Shown one piece after another: positions 38,529 through 47,502 of a stretch of 64,000 bases of DNA (positions are counted from its first letter, which is position 1; every line of letters starts with the position of its first letter). Source of the stretch: Chitinispirillum alkaliphilum (lineage in GTDB: Bacteria > Fibrobacterota > Chitinivibrionia > Chitinivibrionales > Chitinispirillaceae); assembly GCA_001045525.1 (NCBI GenBank), contig LDWW01000022.1, positions 1 to 64,000 of the forward strand. Reading direction: 5' to 3'. The position numbers and the translations under genes were made by a program. Under the pieces are notes generated by a model, which did not search any database, was not told where the DNA came from, and saw nothing but the letters and a program-made list of their open reading frames with translations.

Positions 38529-38966
38529 CTACAATTTTCTGTAAACACCTCTGTTGAGCCCGTCTCTGATTGCAGAAATCAGCTTTGCGCTCCTGATCGT
38601 TGCGCCGGTTACACCGTCTGCTTCGATCGTGATTATTCCAGAAGGATTAAACAGTTTATCAAGGCTTTCCCGTATATCCCTGTCTATGAGATATTCTGCA
38701 AGCTCTCTATACTGCCGGTATACAATGTTTGTATTTTCTTCATCAGAATCAAGGTAATCAACACCCTTATAATGAAGATACCTGTAGGAGATGTTTGTGA
38801 CGGTATCGGATTTCAGGGTAAACTGAATGTTTATCTCCATTTCACCCCGGTCGAAAAAAGCTCCTCTGTAAACACCGTCAGCGAAGCTGCTTTTGTTTGA
38901 GTCAAAGCAACCTGACACCACCACTGAAACAACTGCTGCAACCAGCAAAATCAAATATCTTTTCAT
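38529..38966 (-). CDS. FMN-binding-domain lipoprotein
   Basis: 145 residues with a lipoprotein signal (LLVAAVVSVVVSGC, lipobox VSGC). The remainder fits an FMN_bind domain: DGVYRGAF at the start of the domain and DGVTGATIRSAKLISAIRDGLNRG near the end, where the threonine in the D-G-x-T-G-A-T motif is the usual covalent flavin attachment site. It follows the TonB-receptor gene by 11 bases on the same strand. This suggests a role in reducing or handling the imported metal or cofactor. Confidence 0.82.
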   Translation of the reverse strand: MKRYLILLVAAVVSVVVSGCFDSNKSSFADGVYRGAFFDRGEMEINIQFTLKSDTVTNISYRYLHYKGVDYLDSDEENTNIVYRQYRELAEYLIDRDIRESLDKLFNPSGIITIEADGVTGATIRSAKLISAIRDGLNRGVYRKL

Positions 38967-38977
38967 ACGACTATTCC

Positions 38978-41089
38978 TTAGAATGAGAAGCTACCACCCA
39001 GATGAACCATTCTTCCTGCTCCGGGAAATATTCCTCTTGGCGCCCTGGAAGATATGTACTTGTGGTCAAAAATGTTTTTCACTGTTCCGTTCAGTTCAAA
39101 CATTCTGTTTATCCTGTACTGTACATCCATGTTCCAAAGGGAGTAGGAAGGTATTGCCCCTTCTCTTCCACGGGCAGATCCGATTTCTGTATTTGCTTCA
39201 TCGGTGTACTGTTTACCTGTGTAGCTATAACTTACACCAGTGGTGACCGGGCCTAAGCGATATCCCACACGTGCATTAACCAGGTGTTCGGGTGCATAGG
39301 GAAGGCGATTACCTTTAAACCTTACCTGGCGGTCATTGGAGTCAAAGAGATCATTTCTGAATTCAGCAACAGGGACCCATGTCCAGTTTGTGCTCAGCTC
39401 CACAGAGTTGAGCAACTCCGCACTCAGGGTCATCTCCATGCCCTGATTCACAGTTTCACCGGCATTGGTATGGGTTGCAGCACTCGCCCCACCGGCTTCA
39501 CTTGCATTAATAACCTGATTGTCAAAATCATATCGGAAACCGGTTACTTCGTAGCGTGCAGGACCAATTCTACCTCTGAGCCCAAGTTCATAGTTGATGC
39601 TGTTTTCTGCATCCAGTTTAACAGCCTGCCCCTGTCCGTCTATCGCATCCTGAACCCTTGGCGGGGCGAATCCGCGATGTACTCCCGCAAACAGGTTTAT
39701 GGAAGGGTTTATCCTCCAGGAATAGCCGACACCCGGAATGAGCACTGTGTTGGAGGCGCTTGTTGTGACATTCACAGAGTCATTGGACATTCGCCTTACT
39801 TCCCTTTTCTGGTTGTAGTATTCCACTCTCAATCCCGGAGTCAGACTATGGTTGACCATACGGAATCTGTTTTGTGCAAAGAACGCCAGAGCGGCTGTGT
39901 ATCTGGAGTCATCCTCTGCGAGATCACCGGAGCGGGCCATAGCACTGTCTGAGCTGTTGATCCTGTTATTGGTCATGAATTCATAATGGGGACGCAATCC
40001 AATTTCAAGTTTGTTTGCAACATCTCCAAACCGATAATTGTATTCCAGACGGCTATCGATTCCCATCACATTGAATTCGCGTAATCTACCTCCCACAGAA
40101 TTTCTCATATAATTGTATCCGGCCTCGATAGTATCACCGTAACCGTCAATTGCCTGATCCGAGGCAAACGCGAAATCTTCACGCCACCAGTTACGCTCAG
40201 CCTTGTTCCAATACGCCAGGGTTCTGATCAAAATATCTTCCGAGATATCATATTCATGGTTTAAATCAAGGGAGAGCCGTCTGACATACATCCGGTCATT
40301 TTCCGCTCTGTTAAGCTGGCAATCCTCTTCAAACTCCCTCTGAGTCAAACCCAGATAGGTGTGGTGTGAAACCTGGTCATAGAAAGTTCCTTTAACTGAA
40401 AAATGGTGAGCACTCCCCGCACTCACACTACCCTTTAAAACCAGGTCATTTACTGTGAATGGCATATCTCTCCACCCATCACCCTGCTTATGCAGAAAAG
40501 AGACAGACCCAAGAAAATCACCCCATTTATCACCATACTCTGCGAGAATCGACCCATATCCGGCATTCCCCCCTTTGAGAGCCACCATACCATGGCGGCG
40601 CGGCTGGGGTTTTCTGGTTATATAGTTTACCGCACCTCCAATTGTTGAAGGCCCGTAGCGCAGACTGCTACTTCCCTTAAGTACTTCTAGACGCTCCATT
40701 CTCTCAACAGGCGGACTGTAGTATGCTGCCGGGTCGATAAAGGGACCGAGCTGCACCGGCGCCCCGTCCTCTAAAAGCAGTACCTTTCTGCTCATATCAG
40801 GGTTAAGCCCTCTGATTCCTATCCTGGGGTAAAACCCAAACCCGTCTGTTTCAACCACATTTACACCAGCAACTCTTTTAAGGGCGTCCTGTGTGCTCAA
40901 AGGTCTGGACTGGGTGAGAATTTCTGGTGAGATAATTTCAAATGCTCCAGGAATATACTGATATTCTTCTTCAACTTCTCCGATAACATCGATCCGTGGC
41001 AGACGAATTTCATCCTCTGCATAGACTACTGTTGCAGCAAATAGTGCAAAAAGTAGCAATTTTGCCGTTTTCATTGCCAAACCTTTCAT
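38978..41089 (-). CDS. TonB-dependent outer-membrane receptor (FecA-like)
   Basis: 703 residues: signal peptide (TAKLLLFALFAATVVYA), plug domain (LSTQDALKRVAGVNVVETDGFGFYPRIGIRGLNPDMSRKVLLLEDGAPVQLGPF, then RLEVLKGSSSLRYGPSTIGGAVNYITRKP), and a 22-strand barrel ending in phenylalanine (HLGGSFSF). Plug features are closest to ferric-siderophore/FecA-type receptors. It is transcribed with the FMN-binding lipoprotein gene. A dyad at 41160-41174 upstream (ATAGTGATTATCACC) is weakly reminiscent of a Fur box. Start could also be the ATG at 41074. Confidence 0.92.
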   Translation of the reverse strand: MKGLAMKTAKLLLFALFAATVVYAEDEIRLPRIDVIGEVEEEYQYIPGAFEIISPEILTQSRPLSTQDALKRVAGVNVVETDGFGFYPRIGIRGLNPDMSRKVLLLEDGAPVQLGPFIDPAAYYSPPVERMERLEVLKGSSSLRYGPSTIGGAVNYITRKPQPRRHGMVALKGGNAGYGSILAEYGDKWGDFLGSVSFLHKQGDGWRDMPFTVNDLVLKGSVSAGSAHHFSVKGTFYDQVSHHTYLGLTQREFEEDCQLNRAENDRMYVRRLSLDLNHEYDISEDILIRTLAYWNKAERNWWREDFAFASDQAIDGYGDTIEAGYNYMRNSVGGRLREFNVMGIDSRLEYNYRFGDVANKLEIGLRPHYEFMTNNRINSSDSAMARSGDLAEDDSRYTAALAFFAQNRFRMVNHSLTPGLRVEYYNQKREVRRMSNDSVNVTTSASNTVLIPGVGYSWRINPSINLFAGVHRGFAPPRVQDAIDGQGQAVKLDAENSINYELGLRGRIGPARYEVTGFRYDFDNQVINASEAGGASAATHTNAGETVNQGMEMTLSAELLNSVELSTNWTWVPVAEFRNDLFDSNDRQVRFKGNRLPYAPEHLVNARVGYRLGPVTTGVSYSYTGKQYTDEANTEIGSARGREGAIPSYSLWNMDVQYRINRMFELNGTVKNIFDHKYISSRAPRGIFPGAGRMVHLGGSFSF

Positions 41090-41492
41090 TGGGTTTTCCT
41101 TTCGATTAAAAAAAAGAAGGTTATTTTGTAGACGAGCTACTGATACTCAGAGCTTTGTTGATAGTGATTATCACCCTTATTAAGATAGTGTCTAATTGTT
41201 CACAAAACAAGTGACATTTATTCAGTTACCACTTCTTTTACAATGTTAAATGAAATGTAAGCTACTGATTTTCCACGGAGTAAATTGTGTCTGCGACTGG
41301 TCATTTTTTTCCAAAAACAGCATACACCATAGTGGGCTTCTGGGATGATGGCAGTGTATGGCAGGGTATTTGAATAGCTGAGTTTAAAAGTATACTCGGG
41401 TTCTGCGGGACAGCTGGGATAAAACACTGAACAGTTCCCCTCTCCCGTGAATCACTGTTACTACCCTACTCTTAGGTGAAAGCTTGAGGGAT
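41090..41492. other. divergent intergenic region with candidate Fur-like dyad
   Basis: About 400 bases between the minus-strand TonB-receptor operon and a plus-strand gene. GTGATTATCAC at 41164-41174 is a near-palindrome placed about 80 bases upstream of the receptor start. Nothing else is supported; a minus-strand frame at 41218-41427 has no recognisable content. Confidence 0.3.
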
Positions 41493-42272
41493 ATGAAAAC
41501 TCTTATCAAACTGCTGCTAAACTCCTTTACCCTGGTTTTGGCGCTTGCCTTTAACTACTTATCAAATACAGATTTGCTGAGCGAGAGAACTGTTGGTGAA
41601 ATAAGCGACAAATATCAGACGGTAATAACCCCCGCCGGGTACGCCTTTTCCATATGGGGGCTTATATACCTTCTGCTGATACTGTTTGTCCTTTACCAGT
41701 GGATTATGTGGCGTAGAAAAGGAGAGATTTTCATAATCGAAAAAACGGGTTATTTTTTTGCGCTGTCGAATGTGGTGAACGCCTTATGGGTGGTCGTCTG
41801 GGTTAATGAACTGATAGTTGTTTCGCTTATCCTGATACTCCTTCTTTTGGTTTTCCTTTATGCTATTGTCAAAAGATTGGATCTTGAGAAGTGGGATGCT
41901 GCAGCTCCGGTTATTCTTTTTGTATGGTGGCCGATAAGCATTTATTTTGGTTGGGTTATCTTAGCCACGGTATTAAATGTATTGATTTTTCTTGTGAGCA
42001 TCGGTTATGATGAATGGCTGCTGGGTGCTAATGGGTGGGGATTTTTGCTTTTGACAATAAGCACTGCAGTTTATCTTTATTTTTTATATTCCAGAAATTT
42101 GCGGGAATCGGCGGTTGTGGGGGTATGGGGATTTTCTGCCATTGCCGTTGCACAATTCCAAACAAACCGGGCCATATCCATTGTTTCAATCATCGGCGCA
42201 ATATTTTTGCTTGTCAATGTAGTTTATCATGCATTCAGGAACAGAGCTTTTTCAGCTATAAGACGCGCCTGA
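41493..42272 (+). CDS. TspO/MBR-like tryptophan-rich membrane protein
   Basis: About 259 residues with eight or so membrane helices and many tryptophans in helix caps (PAGYAFSIWGLIYLLLILFVLYQWIMW; NVVNALWVVVWVN; VILFVWWPISIYFGWVILATVLN; NGWGFLLLTISTAVYLYFLY). The motif PAGYAFSIWGLIY is common in bacterial tryptophan-rich sensory proteins related to TspO, which bind tetrapyrroles, though this one is longer. ATG 41493 follows GAGGG; an in-frame TTG at 41484 also exists. Function is uncertain. Confidence 0.72.
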   Translation: MKTLIKLLLNSFTLVLALAFNYLSNTDLLSERTVGEISDKYQTVITPAGYAFSIWGLIYLLLILFVLYQWIMWRRKGEIFIIEKTGYFFALSNVVNALWVVVWVNELIVVSLILILLLLVFLYAIVKRLDLEKWDAAAPVILFVWWPISIYFGWVILATVLNVLIFLVSIGYDEWLLGANGWGFLLLTISTAVYLYFLYSRNLRESAVVGVWGFSAIAVAQFQTNRAISIVSIIGAIFLLVNVVYHAFRNRAFSAIRRA

Positions 42273-42468
42273 GAGTTTCTCCCCAAAACAAAACAGACTG
42301 TTCAATACGATTCCCGACATGTGCTTTTAGGGTTTACCAGTCTGACTTCCGGGCTCCCCCAATACTCATTCATTGTATGAGTCTGTCTAATTTAGTGTAC
42401 ATTTTGGTGAAAATATATATTTTTACCCCCGTTGTTTAACGTTTTTCACCCTGAAACAGAGGACTGAT

Positions 42469-43479
42469 ATGCTTTTTGATAAACTCACCCAAAGAGGGCG
42501 CGACTTTTTAGGTGTAAAATACCCATTGATAGCAGGAGCTATGACATGGATCAGCGACTATAATCTTGTTGAGGCAGTGAGTGACAACGGAGCATTTCCG
42601 GTACTTGCCGGAGGAAACATGCCACCCGACATTTTCGAAAAGGAAGTCGACAGGTGTGTTGAAAATATAAAAAAACCATTTGCAGTCAATCTCATTACCA
42701 TCGCACCCAATTATAAAGTTCAATATGAGATACTTCAGAGTAAAAATGTCCCATTTGTGGTTTTTGCGGGAAGTTTCCCCAGAAAAGCCGATATCCGGGG
42801 CATGAAAACAAGCGGCAAACGCACTATGTCATTTGCAAGTGATGAGAGTATTGCAAAGCTGCAGATCCAGTTTGGTGTAGATTCGCTTATTCTGGAGGGA
42901 AGTGAAGCGGGGGGGCATATTGGTCATGTATCCCTTACAATTCTTCTTCAGCAGGTTCTTTTTGAATTCAATGAGGTGCCAATTTTTGTCGGAGGTGGAA
43001 TCGGAACAGGGAAAATGATAGCTCACCTGCTGGCGATGGGAGCCTCTGGTTGTCAGCTCGGGACTCGCTTTGTGATGACAGAAGAGTGCACAGCACACAA
43101 AAATTTCAAAGATGTGTTCATTAAATCAAAAGCACGACACGCGATATCCACACCTCAGTACGACTCAAAACTACCGGTTGTAGCTGTACGCTCAATCAAA
43201 AACAGCGGGACCGATCAATTTGGAAAACTTCAGCTCGAGCTTCTTAAGAAACTTGCAAAGGGTGAGCTCACCAGGGAAAAGGCTCAGTATGAAGTGGAGA
43301 AATTCTGGATGGGAGCTCTCAGAGAGGCTGTTATTGAGGGGGATGTTGAAAAGGGGTCATTGATGGCTGGTCAGAGTGTGGGACTTATGCGCGAGGTGCT
43401 TCCGATGAAGGATGTAGTCGAAAATATGATTAAAGAAGCCGAAGATGAACTGCAGAAAATAAGGGAAAGGGTTGGATAG
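42469..43479 (+). CDS. nitronate monooxygenase / FabK-like flavoprotein
   Basis: 336 residues of TIM-barrel fold binding FMN. Motifs: the N-terminal YPLIAGAMTWISD, EGSEAGGHIGH, and GGGIGTGKMIAHLLAMGASGCQLGTRFVMTEEC (phosphate-binding). This family includes nitronate monooxygenases (oxidising propionate 3-nitronate) and enoyl-ACP reductase II (FabK); sequence alone does not choose between them. GAAACAGAGGACTGAT gives the ribosome-binding site. No fatty-acid genes are nearby, so I name it only generically. Confidence 0.85.
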   Translation: MLFDKLTQRGRDFLGVKYPLIAGAMTWISDYNLVEAVSDNGAFPVLAGGNMPPDIFEKEVDRCVENIKKPFAVNLITIAPNYKVQYEILQSKNVPFVVFAGSFPRKADIRGMKTSGKRTMSFASDESIAKLQIQFGVDSLILEGSEAGGHIGHVSLTILLQQVLFEFNEVPIFVGGGIGTGKMIAHLLAMGASGCQLGTRFVMTEECTAHKNFKDVFIKSKARHAISTPQYDSKLPVVAVRSIKNSGTDQFGKLQLELLKKLAKGELTREKAQYEVEKFWMGALREAVIEGDVEKGSLMAGQSVGLMREVLPMKDVVENMIKEAEDELQKIRERVG

Positions 43480-43730
43480 TCAAGGTAAACAGTTAACCAC
43501 CCTTTATAACAACCCCTTCTGTTATATCTAAATTTAACTATGAGATTATGGGCTGAAAACAGATTCGGCCCATATATTTGATCCCCCTCTTCCATACTCC
43601 ACAACAGGGAAGTTTTTTTATTTTGGCTGCAGTTTCTTTCCTGAAGGGAATACTGTTTGCTTCTCCTCTAAAATGATCCCACCTGTTTTTTTTGGTCTTG
43701 TACACAAACATTTTACCGGAGGTGAAAGAA

Positions 43731-44180
43731 ATGGCAGCAGATATCCTTGATCAGATTCATACAGAGCATGAATTGGTACAGAACCTTTTCAAAGAAATTC
43801 TTCAAACCTCAACAGGCTCGGTTAAAACCCGGGAAAAACTTTTCACCGAGCTCAAAAAGAATCTCATCCCTCACATGAAATCAGAAGAAGAATTATTCTA
43901 TCCGTTGCTTAAGGAGCACAGGCATACAAAAGAGATGTCACTTGAGGCTCTTGAGGAGCACCATGTTGCAGAAATGGTGCTCAGTGAGTTAGACAGGATG
44001 GCCCCATCGGATGAAAACTGGAATGCAAAAATCAAGGTCCTCAGCGAACTTATAGAACATCATATCGAAGAGGAAGAAAGTGAAGTTTTTAAGGGAGCAA
44101 GAGACATCATCCCCCAAAAACTGGAACCATTGCTCAATCAGTTCGTTGAAAAAGAGAACGCCCTGAAGTCGCAATTGTAA
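43731..44180 (+). CDS. hemerythrin HHE domain protein
   Basis: 149 residues. ATG 43731 is preceded by GGAGGTGAAAGAA, so the longer in-frame TTG start at 43692 is rejected. A four-helix hemerythrin fold with likely di-iron ligands in IHTEHELVQNLFKEIL, HMKSEEELFYPLLKEH, LEEHHVAEMVLSEL and LIEHHIEEEESEVF. Such proteins bind oxygen, nitric oxide or iron, or act as redox-stress reservoirs. It stands alone, followed by a terminator-like hairpin. Confidence 0.9.
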   Translation: MAADILDQIHTEHELVQNLFKEILQTSTGSVKTREKLFTELKKNLIPHMKSEEELFYPLLKEHRHTKEMSLEALEEHHVAEMVLSELDRMAPSDENWNAKIKVLSELIEHHIEEEESEVFKGARDIIPQKLEPLLNQFVEKENALKSQL

Positions 44181-44204
44181 AGCTTCCATTTTCTTAATAT
44201 GTCA

Positions 44205-44236
44205 GGGGGCGCAGTGTATTTTCGCTGCGCGCCTTT
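44205..44236 (+). terminator. intrinsic terminator after the hemerythrin gene
   Basis: GGGCGCAG...CTGCGCGCC forms a strong GC-rich stem and is followed by TTTTC. It lies 25 bases past the hemerythrin stop and immediately before the stop of the convergent DUF3078 gene, so it may serve both. Confidence 0.7.
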
Positions 44237-45130
44237 TCAGCTTCTGCGTAATGCATATCTTACACCAAGGGTATAGAGATGCTTAAATCTTGGTCTGGAA
44301 TCCAGCTCCCTGTCGTAGAGGAGTTGAAAGTTCACCCCAAGCATAAGATAGCGGGTCAGTGCTACACCCAACATGCTGTCCCAGTTTACATCGGGATATC
44401 GCCATAACCCCTCTTCACCCTCTGCCTCCTCATCTATTCTGAACAAGGCCTTATATATACCCAGACGGCTGGTTATATTTATATACTCATTTTCCGTAGT
44501 GTGTTCGAAATCGGCAACCACATCTACACCCCCGTCAGTAGTGAACACGTTGTCTCTTGTATTATCTTGTAGCAAAACGTCGCGATCGTAGTGGTTTCTT
44601 ACAGCGAATCCAAGTCTTGTGGTCAGAAGTGTCCTCTCTGCTCTGTAAAGATCCCTGATCGCACCAGCACTCCCCTTTATTTCAAGAGGATTGAAATATC
44701 TGGTAAGGAGAGTATCGCGTTCATCAACAAATTGAGATAGTAAACCAGCAGAGATGAAAGGATCTGTAAAAAACCCCAGAGTAAATCTCTGAATTGTCTC
44801 GATATTTATTTGATCGGAAGACTTTTGCAGCGGTGCCCACACTTTTGTTTCCCTGTCCTGCAAGCTTGTTTGTCCAAACATAAGGATCAGATTGGTTCTG
44901 TTTCTGGTCCATTCGGAAAATTCCTTTTCTGCAGATATGTCATTGCGCAAAACCCATGTAAACGCCCCGACATCACGGCCGATCCAGTTATCTGAATAGG
45001 CATTGAGAGAAACAGACAAATTTGACTTAAACGAAACATCCCAACCTCCGGGGGATCCTTCGTTTGCCTGATCTGAATACGATAAAAAGACAACACCAAA
45101 CAAAGTCAGTATAAAAACCATTTTTCTCAT
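44237..45130 (-). CDS. DUF3078 family outer-membrane-like protein
   Basis: About 297 residues with a signal peptide (KMVFILTLFGVVFLSYSDQ). The mature chain resembles DUF3078 proteins: WDVSFKSNLSVSLNAYSDNWIGRDVGAFTWVLRNDISAEKEF, then repeated amphipathic strands (RTNLILMFGQT, RTLLTTRLGFAVRNHY) ending LYTLGVRYALRRS. Probably a beta-barrel at the outer membrane; biological role unknown. The ATG at 45130 is preceded by GGGGTGAGAG; a GTG at 45142 is also in frame. Confidence 0.78.
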   Translation of the reverse strand: MRKMVFILTLFGVVFLSYSDQANEGSPGGWDVSFKSNLSVSLNAYSDNWIGRDVGAFTWVLRNDISAEKEFSEWTRNRTNLILMFGQTSLQDRETKVWAPLQKSSDQINIETIQRFTLGFFTDPFISAGLLSQFVDERDTLLTRYFNPLEIKGSAGAIRDLYRAERTLLTTRLGFAVRNHYDRDVLLQDNTRDNVFTTDGGVDVVADFEHTTENEYINITSRLGIYKALFRIDEEAEGEEGLWRYPDVNWDSMLGVALTRYLMLGVNFQLLYDRELDSRPRFKHLYTLGVRYALRRS

Positions 45131-45204
45131 CAGTTCTCTCACCCCGGATTTTTATATTAAAGGAATGCAGCTGTACAGGAAAACCCAAACAACAATAAAG
45201 CCCT

Positions 45205-45921
45205 ATGAATATACTATTTAAAAAGTTGTTTAAAAAGTCATCAGCTATCCTTGTTCTGCTTATTACGGTATTTGGCCTTGAGGCTCAAAGTGTGCAGCAG
45301 CTCTATTCTATAGCGGCAGAAAACTATGACAGATCTGCACTTTATGATTTAATTGAGGTACTTGAATCTGACAATACCATAGGTGGAGTTATGCTGAAAG
45401 CAAAAAGTTACTGGAGGCTTCAGTTTATTGCCTATTCAGAGGAGAGCAGAAAAGAGGTAAATAAATATGGAAAAAAGGCACTCCAATACTTAGAAAAAGC
45501 CAGGGAAGCGGGAAAAGAGAGTTTATCGGTGATGCGTTATGAGGTTTTTATAATGCAGAAATTGGCAGATGGGGGGATTTTTGCAGGTACAGTTTGGGGG
45601 CCAAGAATCATCTCCGTAAGTTCGCAACTGGAGCGACATATCCCCCAAGACTATGCCACCAGATTCAGCAGAGCAATAACTCTGGTTGGTGCCCCCCCGC
45701 TTTTTGGTGGAAACCGTGAAGCGGGGGTTGATACTCTTTCTTCTCTGATTAAACAGTATCCGGATTCTGTTGATCTCAAAGTACAGAGAGCAAACGGATA
45801 CAGAAAAATGGGTAACATGACTGCAGCATTAACAGATATAGAAAATGTGCTGGAAAGACAACCCAATAATCTTTTAGCATTGAGAATCAAGAGGGAGCTC
45901 GAAAAATACCTTCAAGAGTAA
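45205..45921 (+). CDS. exported TPR-like protein
   Basis: 238 residues with a signal-like N-terminus (SSAILVLLITVFGLEAQ) and helical repeats. The C-terminal part holds recognisable tetratricopeptide repeats (VDTLSSLIKQYPDSVDLKVQRANGYRKMG and NMTAALTDIENVLERQPNNLLALRIKREL). Probably periplasmic. It precedes the phytoene-desaturase-like gene by only 17 bases, so the two may share a transcript, though their functions need not be linked. Confidence 0.72.
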   Translation: MNILFKKLFKKSSAILVLLITVFGLEAQSVQQLYSIAAENYDRSALYDLIEVLESDNTIGGVMLKAKSYWRLQFIAYSEESRKEVNKYGKKALQYLEKAREAGKESLSVMRYEVFIMQKLADGGIFAGTVWGPRIISVSSQLERHIPQDYATRFSRAITLVGAPPLFGGNREAGVDTLSSLIKQYPDSVDLKVQRANGYRKMGNMTAALTDIENVLERQPNNLLALRIKRELEKYLQE

Positions 45922-45938
45922 ACACGGGAAAAACAGTG

Positions 45939-47450
45939 ATGAAAAAACCGCATGTAATTGTCATAGGAGCCGGGCCTGGTGGACTTACTGCATCAATGAC
46001 TCTTGCTCATCAGGGATTCAGGGTTTCTGTCTTTGAAAAAAACAAATATGTGGGGGGGAGAAACGGGCGTCTGAGACAGGGCCCCTATAGTTTTGATATA
46101 GGACCTACATTTCTGATGATGCATCCCATTCTTGAACAGGTATTCAGGGATGTGCAGAGAGATATTCACGATTACATTAAGCTGACAAAGCTGGACCCGA
46201 TGTATACACTCACTTTCAGGGACAAAACTATTCGCCCATCATCGGATCATCAGAAAATGGCTCAGCAGATCAAAGCTTTGTTTCCCGGTAATGAGAAAGG
46301 ATTTGAAAAATTTCTCAGAAGAGAAAAACTGCGGTTTGAGAGAATGTACCCCTGTCTTCAAAAACCATACTCTTCAATAGGATCATACATTTCCAAGCCT
46401 TTTTTCAAAGCGATACCCCATTTTGCTATTGGCAAAACACTTTTCCAAATATTGAACGGCTATTTCGATGACAAAACCCTCTGTACAGCTTTTACATTTC
46501 AGGCAAAATACCTTGGAATGTCACCCTGGCAATGCCCGGGAGCTTTTGCGATAATCCCCTTTATAGAGCACCACTGGGGCATACACCATACAGACGGGGG
46601 CCTTTGTACGATTTCAGAAAAGATGGCAAGTGTTGCTGAGGAGTTTGGGGCTGAATTTCACCTCTCTACACCGGTTAAAAAAATAAGGGTCAGAAATAAA
46701 AAAGCACACGGAGTGATCCTTGAGAGCGGAGAAGTTATAGATGCAGATGCGGTAGTGATAAATGCAGATTTCGGATATGCTATGGAAAATCTGTTCGAAC
46801 AGGGTGTGCTCCGTAAATACACACCTCAGAAGCTTAGAAAAAAGAGATGGTCCTGTTCCACATTTATGATCTATATGGGCCTAAACACTCTGTATGATGA
46901 ACCGTTTCATAATATCATATTCGCAGATGATTACAAAACCAATATTACAGAAATTTCCCGTGGAGAAAAAATTTCTGACGACATGTCTATCTACATACGC
47001 AATGCTTCGGTTATAGACAAGACGCTTGCGCCTAAAGGCCGCTCTGCGCTCTACATCCTTGTGCCTGTACCCAACACGCTTAAAACGGAAAAGTGGGATC
47101 GGCAGCTAATACTATCCTACAGAGAAAAAATTCTTAAACGTGTTATGGATAAAACTGGCATGAAAGATCTAACATCCAGAATAGTGTGTGAAAAAATAGC
47201 CACCCCTGATGATTGGGAACAGAAAAACTCCATCTTTATCGGCTCTACTTTTAACCTTGGGCACAATCTCTCACAAATGCTTCACTTAAGACCACACAAC
47301 AGATTTGAAGAGGTGAAAAACTGCTATATTGTTGGTGGGGGTACACATCCAGGTTCCGGTCTTCCCACAATATACGAATCCGGCAGAATCTCAAGCAGGC
47401 TGGTTTGTAAAGACTTTGGAGTCACCCCAGCTTACGGCATACGGCATTGA
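45939..47450 (+). CDS. phytoene desaturase-like (CrtI family) oxidoreductase
   Basis: About 503 residues. N-terminal FAD-binding Rossmann motif VIGAGPGGLTASMTLAHQGFRVSVFEKN..VGGRNG; C-terminal family motif CYIVGGGTHPGSGLPTIYESGRIS. This is the CrtI type, which introduces double bases of the polyene chain of carotenoids at the membrane (desaturation of phytoene or related substrate). No phytoene synthase gene is in view, so the exact substrate and pathway are unknown. Neighbouring photolyase and YbgA-like genes suggest a light-stress group. GTG 45936 is an alternative start. Confidence 0.88.
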   Translation: MKKPHVIVIGAGPGGLTASMTLAHQGFRVSVFEKNKYVGGRNGRLRQGPYSFDIGPTFLMMHPILEQVFRDVQRDIHDYIKLTKLDPMYTLTFRDKTIRPSSDHQKMAQQIKALFPGNEKGFEKFLRREKLRFERMYPCLQKPYSSIGSYISKPFFKAIPHFAIGKTLFQILNGYFDDKTLCTAFTFQAKYLGMSPWQCPGAFAIIPFIEHHWGIHHTDGGLCTISEKMASVAEEFGAEFHLSTPVKKIRVRNKKAHGVILESGEVIDADAVVINADFGYAMENLFEQGVLRKYTPQKLRKKRWSCSTFMIYMGLNTLYDEPFHNIIFADDYKTNITEISRGEKISDDMSIYIRNASVIDKTLAPKGRSALYILVPVPNTLKTEKWDRQLILSYREKILKRVMDKTGMKDLTSRIVCEKIATPDDWEQKNSIFIGSTFNLGHNLSQMLHLRPHNRFEEVKNCYIVGGGTHPGSGLPTIYESGRISSRLVCKDFGVTPAYGIRH

Positions 47451-47502
47451 GTAACCCCTGAATCAGGCGTGAGTTGTTTTAAACTCCTTTGGAGCAATAC
47501 TG

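Noticed and set aside
41160-41174. Fur box upstream of the TonB receptor
   Set aside because: Only a partial match to the Fur consensus; retained as a weak hint in the intergenic entry, not as a site.
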